Assembly (NCBI GenBank): GCA_030613225.1
Contig: JAUWMJ010000056.1
Span: 1 to 10,677, forward strand
From: Desulfobacterales bacterium
GTDB taxonomy: Bacteria; Desulfobacterota; Desulfobacteria; Desulfobacterales; JAUWMJ01
Reading direction: 5' to 3'
DNA length: 10,677 nt
Shown piece by piece: positions 6,410 through 10,677 of the stretch. A program made the position numbers and the translations under genes. The stretch's first letter is position 1, and each line of letters opens with the position of its first letter. Below the pieces are notes generated by a model. It saw only the letters and a program-made list of their open reading frames with translations, was not told where the DNA came from and searched no databases.

Positions 6410-6445
6410 AAATAAATAACCTTGTTAAGTCACTAAATTTATAAG
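6410..6445 (+). repeat. 36-bp direct repeat, right copy flanking hicBA no. 2
   Basis: AAATAAATAACCTTGTTAAG followed by TCACTAAATTTATAAG. See the left copy at 5600-5635; three mismatches in 36. Confidence 0.75.
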
Positions 6446-6470
6446 CAGGTAATTGCTAGGAATGGGGAAT

Positions 6471-6490
6471 GGGAACAGGTACTTAATGCT
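6471..6490 (+). repeat. GGGACAGGTACTTAATGC-type box
   Basis: GGGAACAGGTACTTAATGCT. The same box in variant form occurs at 424, 1264, 2023, 6508, 6651 and about 10205. Such boxes are frequent near RAYT transposases and REP elements in related genomes, from memory. Confidence 0.6.
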
Positions 6491-6507
6491 TGATCCGCCA
6501 AACGAAT

Positions 6508-6610
6508 GGGGACAGGTACCTAATGCTTTTAAAGAGTCTGACGATTTTTGAGGAAAATTGACGATCTTGGAAGTTTGGAACGTTGTTTTGGTCGGGTTGC
6601 GGAAAATTCC
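6508..6610 (+). repeat. Long direct repeat, left copy
   Basis: It starts GGGGACAGGTACCTAATGCT and includes AAAGAGTCTGACGATTTTTG, AAGTTTGGAACGTTGTTT and GGTTGCGGAAAATTCC. These blocks recur in the same order at 6651-6760. No coding frame is evident. Confidence 0.65.
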
Positions 6611-6650
6611 TTGATATATTGATAAGTCGAAGTGTTGCGGATTGAGTAAA

Positions 6651-6760
6651 GGGGACAGATACTTAATCTTAACGGTTTTAAAGAGTCTGACGGTTTTTCG
6701 AAGTTAATTTAAGACCGGTAAGTTTGGAACGTCGTTTCGGACGGCGGCGGTTTTCCCGGA
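6651..6760 (+). repeat. Long direct repeat, right copy
   Basis: It starts GGGGACAGATACTTAATCTT and includes AAAGAGTCTGACGGTTTTTC, AAGTTTGGAACGTCGTTT and GGCGGTTTTCCCGG. It corresponds block by block to 6508-6610 with substitutions and small gaps. Confidence 0.65.
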
Positions 6761-6784
6761 GTTGGCAATTCACTATTGCTTTAA

Positions 6785-6877
6785 AAGGAATGTAAACAAT
6801 GCTCTCATTGTGGTTATACCTCTGATGAATTCTTTCATATATGTCCTAATTGTGGCAAGGAGTGTGGTTCTCAATAA
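6785..6877 (+). pseudogene. Small zinc-ribbon reading frame lacking a start codon
   Basis: A 30-codon frame reads KECKQCSHCGYTSDEFFHIC then PNCGKECGSQ and TAA. CSHC and CPNC are two CxxC knuckles 14 residues apart, the arrangement of small zinc ribbons. The frame has an in-frame TAA directly before it and no ATG, GTG or TTG inside. AAAAGG followed by ATG (6790-6792) sits right upstream but reads ATG TAA; removing one T would give an in-frame start, Met-Lys-Gln-Cys. A one-base insertion therefore probably silenced a short gene, though a non-standard start or sequencing error is possible. Product would be a roughly 28-residue metal-binding peptide of unknown role. Confidence 0.5.
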
Positions 6878-6910
6878 TGTATAACTTGTGATTTTCTTTA
6901 TCACTTCCCC

Positions 6911-6945
6911 ATTACCCATTTCTGCTCAAAGCGTTTTTGGGTAAT
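6911..6945 (+). repeat. REP-like palindrome, copy 1
   Basis: ATTACCCA pairs perfectly with TGGGTAAT around TTTCTGCTCAAAGCGTTTT. One of three 35-bp copies in a row directly upstream of the RAYT gene. Confidence 0.75.
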
Positions 6946-6973
6946 TTCAACCTTTCCTCTGCTCCTGGTTATA

Positions 6974-7008
6974 TTTAGCCATTTGTGCTCAAGGCTATTT
7001 TGGGTAAT
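6974..7008 (+). repeat. REP-like palindrome, copy 2
   Basis: TTTAGCCA faces TGGGTAAT (two mismatches) around TTTGTGCTCAAGGCTATTT. It lies 28 bp after copy 1. Confidence 0.7.
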
Positions 7009-7030
7009 TTTTACACCTCCTTACATCTTT

Positions 7031-7065
7031 TTTACCCATTTCCGCTCAAGGCTGTTTTGGGTAAA
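7031..7065 (+). repeat. REP-like palindrome, copy 3
   Basis: TTTACCCA pairs perfectly with TGGGTAAA around TTTCCGCTCAAGGCTGTTT. It lies 22 bp after copy 2. The word CATTTCAGCTCAAAGC near 9181 looks like a degraded fourth copy. Confidence 0.75.
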
Positions 7066-7187
7066 AACTATCCTTTTAAAAAAGTTGTCTTTGTGCTATC
7101 CATTCAATTATTTATTTCTGAGTGCCCCATTCGCAGATTGAAGAGTCTTCCATCCACCTGTTTTAATAACAAAATTTATAGTGTTTT

Positions 7188-7217
7188 TTGTTAAAGCTTT
7201 AATAACCGCTATATTAT
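7188..7217 (+). promoter_or_regulatory. Candidate promoter of the RAYT gene
   Basis: TTGTTA (7188-7193) is followed by TATATT after 16 bp or TATTAT after 18 bp (7212-7217). Both boxes are imperfect. No good ribosome binding site precedes the ATG at 7248. Confidence 0.35.
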
Positions 7218-7247
7218 ACTGGTACAACACTTTTCAGTAAGCTGACC

Positions 7248-8272
7248 ATGGATCCGATTGAACTTATAAGAGACGGAAAAATAACGAGATATTTTCGAGC
7301 AACACGTAAATTAAATGCTCCGAATATGGTTTCGCATATCACCCAGAGAGCAGCTGGCAAAGAGCCATTGTTCCTGGAAGACGGGGACTATCTTGCCATG
7401 TTAGGGTTTCTAAAGGAAATAGCCAATAACTGCATGCTTAGAATTTACGCTTTCTGTCTCATGCCAAACCACTATCACATTTTGGTGAGGATGTTTCCTG
7501 AACACAAGTTCACAGATGAAGACATAAAGAAACGTTATGTGACGTTTTATGGTGATGACAAGGCATTTCCAGATGGCTGGATTCCTTCTTTGCGCGAGAA
7601 ATTATCCAATCTTTCTGAATTCGTCCGTGAAATAAAGGTTGGGTTTACACGATATTACAATAAAGGTCACAACCGGCGGGGATATTTCTGGGGGGACCGG
7701 TTTAAGAGTGTAATAGTTAAAAACGGAGAAACATTAATTAACTGCCTGGCTTATATCGATTTAAATCCTCTTCGTGCCGGTATAGTTGAACGTCCCGAAG
7801 ATTACCGATGGAATTAGCTTGGTTATCATATACAAACGAATAATAAAAATGATTTTTTATCCCTGATTTTGGTCTTAAAGAATTTGGCCCCGGTGGAATA
7901 CGCTCCGCTGTCAAAGGTGAATTCCACTGGGCAGGAGTAATGGATGCCAATGAAAGGCTGAGACGCTACAGGCGGTATGTTTATGAAGCAGGTGCTTTGG
8001 ATCGTCCTGATAGAAATATGGCTAAGGTAATAGATAGTGATATAATTGAAAATGAACGTCAAAAGAATTATGAAATAAGCAGGATAGACCGGTTCATGTA
8101 TCGAACCCGGTATTTTTCAGATTCAGGGATCATCGGTACCAAAAAATTTGTTTCAGGGAAGTATCAGAGGTTTAAAGATGTATTTATGTCTAAACGAGAA
8201 AAGGTTCCAAAATCGATTGCAGGTTTGGATGGAATTTATTCCTTAAAGAGGCTGAGTGAGAGGCGATTTTAG
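7248..8272 (+). pseudogene. RAYT (REP-associated tyrosine transposase, IS200-like Y1), disrupted
   Basis: The first 189 codons (7248-7814) encode a Y1 transposase domain: VSHITQRAAGKEPLF near residue 28, the metal-binding HUH motif MPNHYHILV with His75 and His77, FTRYYNKGHNRRGYFWGDRF with candidate nucleophile Tyr136 or Tyr137, and YIDLNPLRAGIVERPEDYRW. A TAG at 7815-7817 stops it. The sequence goes on in frame as LGYHIQTNNKNDFLSL, then needs a one-base shift near 7863-7866 to continue DFGLKEFGPGGIR and on to 8272, including FHWAGVMDANERLRRYRRYV and GLDGIYSLKRLSE. So there are two lesions. Such enzymes process REP hairpins as single-stranded DNA; three REP-like palindromes stand just upstream. 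The catalytic domain is intact up to the stop, so a shortened product is conceivable. Confidence 0.88.
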
Positions 8273-8274
8273 CA

Positions 8275-8320
8275 ACAGACCGGTGAATTAGATCGCCCAC
8301 GTTCCTCTGTCTTTTTTCTT
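8275..8320 (+). terminator. Weak candidate terminator after RAYT
   Basis: ACAGA (8275-8279) can pair with TCTGT (8306-8310), followed by CTTTTTTCTT. The stem is short and the loop long, so this is tentative. The T-run also leads into the vapBC -35 box. Confidence 0.25.
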
Positions 8321-8347
8321 GACAGTTGGGTTAGCAAACGGTAGCTT
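8319..8347 (+). promoter_or_regulatory. Candidate promoter of vapBC
   Basis: A perfect TTGACA (8319-8324) is followed after 17 bp by TAGCTT (8342-8347), a 4-of-6 match to the -10 consensus. The vapB ATG follows 26 bases later. Confidence 0.55.
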
Positions 8348-8373
8348 TTTACCTTTAATAAAGGAGGGCATGT

Positions 8374-8625
8374 ATGCAAGAAGAATATACCGGAACATTG
8401 CTGAAAGATGGGCATATTCACATTCCGCAAGAAATTATCGATAAACTGAAGATATATAGAGGAAGCAAAGTGCGTGTAACAGTTAAGGTAGAAAGGGGAA
8501 TATCAAAGGAAAAGATTCTATCTTATGCTGGTTTACTGTCTGATTTGACAGGGGAGGAACAAAAGCAATTTGATGAATCAATTAAAAGAAGAAGTCTTTT
8601 TGAGCAGAGAAAAGCAAAGATATGA
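8374..8625 (+). CDS. vapB: AbrB-type antitoxin (VapB)
   Basis: 83 residues. The first 45 form a SpoVT/AbrB swapped-hairpin DNA-binding domain: YTGTLLKDGHIHIPQEIIDK, LKIYRGSKVRVTVKVE. The rest (GLLSDLTGEEQKQFDESIKR to the end) is a charged helix that would occupy the toxin active site. A strong AAGGAGGG site (8361-8368) is five bases before the ATG at 8374; another ATG at 8370 is out of frame and too close. The end overlaps the toxin start by four bases (ATGA), the classic coupling of vapBC operons. It should repress the operon with VapC. This is the only intact TA operon on the plus strand. Confidence 0.87.
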   Translation: MQEEYTGTLLKDGHIHIPQEIIDKLKIYRGSKVRVTVKVERGISKEKILSYAGLLSDLTGEEQKQFDESIKRRSLFEQRKAKI

Positions 8626-9029
8626 AACAATGCACTTTAGATACTAATATCATTACAGCTTTTCTGAAGAACGATTTGCGAGTGGTGCAGAAAGTCTCAG
8701 ATTATCTTGAATTCTTTGAAAAACTTACTATCAATATTATTTCCTACTACGAAATTTTGCGAGGGCTAAAAGATCTTGGAAATGAAGAAAAGTTAAAGAT
8801 GTTTGATGATTTCATCCAGGAAAATGAATTAGTATCCATTAGAAAAGAGACTGTAGAAAAAGCTGCGGAAATCTATGCCTATTTAAAGAAAAAAGGAAAT
8901 TTGATTGAAGATGCTGATATTTTGATGGCATCTACCGCCATTGTCGAAGATTTGGTTCTTATAACCAACAATATCAAACATTTTAAAAGAGTAAAAAGCT
9001 TAAGGATAGACAACTGGATAGTGAAATAG
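8622..9029 (+). CDS. vapC: PIN-domain toxin (VapC)
   Basis: 135 residues, normal VapC length. PIN-domain acidic residues are in place: Asp7 in CTLDTNII, Glu44 in ISYYEILRGL, and Asp97/Asp99 in LIEDADILMAST. The fourth position reads LVLITNNIKHFKRV, with Asn-Asn where many relatives have Asn-Asp or Arg-Asp; this TNN form is common enough that activity is still expected. VapC proteins are Mg-dependent endonucleases that often cut tRNA or rRNA; the target cannot be read from sequence. It overlaps vapB by four bases. The stop is TAG, which shows that TAG serves as an ordinary stop here. Confidence 0.92.
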   Translation: MKQCTLDTNIITAFLKNDLRVVQKVSDYLEFFEKLTINIISYYEILRGLKDLGNEEKLKMFDDFIQENELVSIRKETVEKAAEIYAYLKKKGNLIEDADILMASTAIVEDLVLITNNIKHFKRVKSLRIDNWIVK

Positions 9030-9105
9030 TCACACAGTGAAAGGGGCTTGGGGCACGCTCTTTCGTTTACAAATTTTAAATAATTCATTGATTTAGTTCG
9101 ATTTT

Positions 9106-9411
9106 TTATCCCATTGATTTTCTTTTTCTTAGTTTCCAAACGAAGCCACCCAACTGCCCTGCCCCGTAGCCTTCTTTGCCACATTTCAGCTCAAAGCCCC
9201 GGTTAAATGGTTCTTCGATCCAGGTGAAATAGTCCTTCGGATTTTCACCTCAGTACCATCTCCCGGAGCTAAGGGGCGGGGTAAAAATTGAACTGGGTAA
9301 ACAATTTTGGGTAAAAATTCCCCCTGATTTGATCGATCCTAAAACTTTTTCTTCCAATGTTGTAAGGTTTTTAATAAAAAATTCATTACCAACGTTATAA
9401 AAATGTAACAT
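9106..9411 (-). pseudogene. Unidentified broken reading frame with internal TGA
   Basis: From the ATG at 9411 the minus strand reads MLHFYNVGNEFFIKNLTTLE and on for 53 codons to SSGRWY, where TGA (9252-9250) interrupts. The same frame then runs 47 codons, GENPKDYFTWIEEPFNRGFE, LKCGKEGYGAGQLGGFVWKL, RKRKSMG, to TAA. The second half looks strongly protein-like. An alternative reading enters it from the next frame (FLPRPLAPGDGTEVK joined to NPKDYF by one extra base), so a frameshift may be the true lesion. I recognise no family. The 5' part lies inside the dispersed ~92-bp repeat, copy 2, so the start of the original gene is uncertain. Confidence 0.45.
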
Positions 9412-9455
9412 GTGATGTATACGAAAAGATACAAACAGGCTATGAAGCGAGGAAG
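9365..9455 (+). repeat. Dispersed ~92-bp repeat, copy 2
   Basis: It aligns with 5273-5366 along its length. The inner dyad is weaker here (ATTAC-CAAC-GTTAT). Between copies the differences in the shared MLHFY frame fall at first and second codon positions, which argues against selection on a protein. Confidence 0.65.
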
Positions 9456-9495
9456 CTTGGAAGACATCTACCAATTGTATGTTTTCGCTCAGTTG

Positions 9496-9786
9496 TTAAT
9501 TGTTAGCGGGCTTTAGCATAAATTTAAGTTCATAGCCCAATACTCGTGCATACTCATTTAGAGTGTGTAGCGAAATGTGATCATCTTTTGCATTTTCAAT
9601 CTTAGAAATACTTTGCTGGCTGAGAGCCCATTTCTCGGCGACCTCACGTTGGGTCAGTTTCAGTTTTTCTCTGGTTTCACGTAACCTGGCAGCGATAATC
9701 AGTTCACCTTTACGTTTTTCTACAGCTGCTTTAAATCCAGGTTCCTCACGTTCTTTTTTGTTTATTAAACGATCAAGATCATCCAT
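9496..9786 (-). CDS. higA: HigA-type antitoxin (Xre helix-turn-helix)
   Basis: 96 residues. Residues 1-35 are a charged helical arm (MDDLDRLINKKEREEPGFKA), as in HigA-type antitoxins with the EEPGFKAAVE motif. Residues about 36-90 form the Xre domain: LRETREKLKLTQREVAEKWA, LSQQSISKIEN, then HTLNEYARVLGYELKF. It overlaps the end of the toxin gene by eight bases, so it is translated by coupling; a GGAGG site lies in the toxin end (AAAGGAGGCAAAAATG). Expected to bind the operon promoter and neutralise HigB. No odd features. Confidence 0.9.
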   Translation of the reverse strand: MDDLDRLINKKEREEPGFKAAVEKRKGELIIAARLRETREKLKLTQREVAEKWALSQQSISKIENAKDDHISLHTLNEYARVLGYELKFMLKPANN

Positions 9787-10141
9787 TTTTGCCTCCTTTT
9801 ACACGCTTAAAATAATTCTCTCTCAATGCCTTTGCTTTCTTTATTCTCTGGGCCGGCACAGATTTGGTCTTTTTTACGAATCCTGTCAGAAGAAGGATTG
9901 TTCGCTTTCCTGCAAAAGTATACAAAACCCTAAATTGTTTCTTAAAGCGTCTGGCTCTCAACTCATAGATTCCATCCTCCAGATAATCAGCCAGTGGTCG
10001 CCGAGCTTTGTTTCCCAATTCTCTCAGAGCTGCTATTGTTGCAACAACTTCTTTAGCATCCTCGGACGGTAGCTCCTCAATAAACTTTTCAATGGGGCAT
10101 TTTCCAGAAACACTTCGATAAAATATCATGCGCCAGTACAT
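9779..10141 (-). CDS. higB: HigB-type toxin (Gp49/DUF891, RelE superfamily)
   Basis: 120 residues from the ATG at 10141. The Gp49-like pattern is clear: IFYRSVSGKCPIEKFIEELP, then KARRPLADYLEDGIYELRAR, FKKQFRVLYTFAGKRTILLL and TGFVKKTKSVPAQRIKKAKA. These toxins cleave mRNA on the ribosome. A GTG at 10156 would extend the frame by five codons but lies against the promoter -10 box and can be excluded if that promoter is right; ATG 10129 (MIFYRSV) is another option. None has a ribosome binding site, which together with the promoter position suggests a leaderless message. Toxin precedes antitoxin, as usual in higBA. Confidence 0.9.
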   Translation of the reverse strand: MYWRMIFYRSVSGKCPIEKFIEELPSEDAKEVVATIAALRELGNKARRPLADYLEDGIYELRARRFKKQFRVLYTFAGKRTILLLTGFVKKTKSVPAQRIKKAKALRENYFKRVKGGKNG

Positions 10142-10146
10142 AAAAA

Positions 10147-10175
10147 GGAATACCACTATATGGTTGTGCTGTCAA
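10147..10175 (-). promoter_or_regulatory. Extended -10 promoter of higBA
   Basis: On the minus strand TTGACA (10175-10170) is followed after 17 bp by TATTCC (10152-10147), preceded by TGG, an extended -10 element. Only five bases separate it from the ATG at 10141, so the start of transcription should fall at or next to that codon. Confidence 0.6.
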
Positions 10176-10189
10176 CATAAAATGCAAAG

Positions 10190-10398
10190 GGTTCTGATGG
10201 CAGGGCTTAAAGAAAATGTGACATGTACTTAATGCTTGGCATAAAAATACAAATCAAAAAAATTAGAGGAAGAGGGAGGAAGCTGATAGGTGATAGCTCA
10301 AAGGGTAGAGGGCGTTGAGTGATTGACGATTTTCGATTGATTAGTGACGATTGTATCCCACGCGGGCGGTCAGGGCTTAGGAAAAGATCATCTAAATT
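10190..10398 (+). repeat. Noncoding repeat mosaic upstream of higBA
   Basis: It holds a GTGACATGTACTTAATGCTT box (about 10206-10225), purine-rich filler (GAGGAAGAGGGAGGAAGC), one GCTGATAGGTGATAGCTC unit at about 10280-10300, and GATTGACGATTTTCGATTG-like low-complexity words at 10319-10350. No gene is supported. Confidence 0.5.
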
Positions 10399-10641
10399 TT
10401 ATATGCCGCTAACCTCTGAAATTGCTTCAGAAATAATTGTATCGTTGACGCCCCGGCGTTTTAAACTTTCAACGAACTTGGTAATGTCAGGGACTCCTTC
10501 AAGTCTTTCAAGATCGACTCGTAACCCCTGACCTATATATGCCCGGATTAAAGGTTGATAGCCTGAAAATCCAAGAAGTGGTGCTATGCGCTTTAAATCG
10601 TCTATCACGTCTTTGGGCATTCTCAAACTAATTACATCCAT
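10399..10641 (-). CDS. Ribbon-helix-helix (CopG/BrnA-like) antitoxin
   Basis: 80 residues from the ATG at 10641. The start MDVISLRMPKDVIDDLKRIA is a DNA-contacting strand and first helix, followed by LLGFSGYQPLIRAYIGQGLR as the second helix, a ribbon-helix-helix plan as in CopG or BrnA antitoxins. The C-terminal half (FVESLKRRGVNDTIISEAIS) is helical and may bind a toxin. No ribosome binding site is obvious, and the frame stays open upstream to the window edge, so the start is uncertain. In BrnTA-type operons the toxin lies upstream, which would be just outside the right edge. Toxin identity is unknown. Confidence 0.65.
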   Translation of the reverse strand: MDVISLRMPKDVIDDLKRIAPLLGFSGYQPLIRAYIGQGLRVDLERLEGVPDITKFVESLKRRGVNDTIISEAISEVSGI

Positions 10642-10677
10642 CGGCCTATTTTTCTGTAAACGCTTTTTTAAATTATT

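Noticed and set aside
6911..7065. Three 35-bp repeats with 22-28 bp spacers resembling a tiny CRISPR array
   Set aside because: The units are strongly palindromic and vary between copies, the intervals are unequal, and no cas gene is near. REP-like elements beside a RAYT explain them better.
7826..8062. 78-codon minus-strand frame opposite the RAYT 3' part
   Set aside because: The opposite strand holds the recognisable RAYT C-terminus; this frame is its shadow.
9030..9105. Spacer between vapC and the broken minus-strand frame
   Set aside because: A convincing terminator was looked for here; only weak GGGGC-type partial pairings are present and no gene is supported.
9250..9252. TGA as selenocysteine codon
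   Set aside because: There is no redox-type motif around it and only one nearby Cys; a C-to-T change from CGA or a frameshift is simpler.

Overview
The window is an AT-rich accessory region from a bacterium, most likely a Desulfobacterota (deltaproteobacterial) genome or a relative. The evidence for that is indirect: a secreted PKD/choice-of-anchor-U type protein ending in a CFI-AAYG motif, a REP-associated tyrosine transposase (RAYT) with the long C-terminus I associate with that group, and dispersed short repeats of the GGGGACAGGTACTTAATG kind. No housekeeping gene, tRNA or rRNA is visible, so the taxonomic call is tentative.

The main content is a dense toxin-antitoxin (TA) array. From left to right it holds: hicAB no. 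1 (minus; hicA cut by the window edge, 1-330); a relE-type toxin with an Xre antitoxin (minus, toxin first, 576-1189); a DUF4160/DUF2442 pair (minus, 1418-1913); a large secreted protein (plus, 2116-4050) broken by an in-frame TAG; mazEF (minus, 4376-5017); a 3' remnant of a second hicA (minus, 5458-5583); hicBA no. 2 (minus, 5819-6285); a small zinc-ribbon reading frame without a start codon (plus, 6785-6877); three palindromic REP-like hairpins followed by a RAYT transposase with a stop and a frameshift (plus, 6911-8272); vapBC (plus, 8374-9029); a broken unidentified frame (minus, 9106-9411); higBA (minus, toxin first, 9496-10141); and a ribbon-helix-helix antitoxin whose toxin would lie beyond the right edge (minus, 10399-10641).

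The TA modules are separated by short degenerate repeats, several able to form hairpins. One family starts with a GCAGGTACTTAAT-like box, continues with GGCTTGTTGGAGCGGAAGCG, carries an optional 30-bp hairpin and ends with a CCCGATTCATCGGG-like palindrome; copies sit near 424, 1261, 2022 and 4181. The hicBA no. 2 unit is bracketed by a 36-bp direct repeat (5600-5635 and 6410-6445). Five of the TA operons have a consensus TTGACA -35 box 16-17 bp from a -10 box, and two toxin-first operons appear to start transcription at or next to the toxin ATG.

Taken together this looks like an accumulation zone where small mobile or cassette-like TA units collect, with RAYT/REP activity and repeat-mediated rearrangement as the probable driver. 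Several genes are decaying in place: the secreted protein, the RAYT, the hicA remnant and two unidentified frames.
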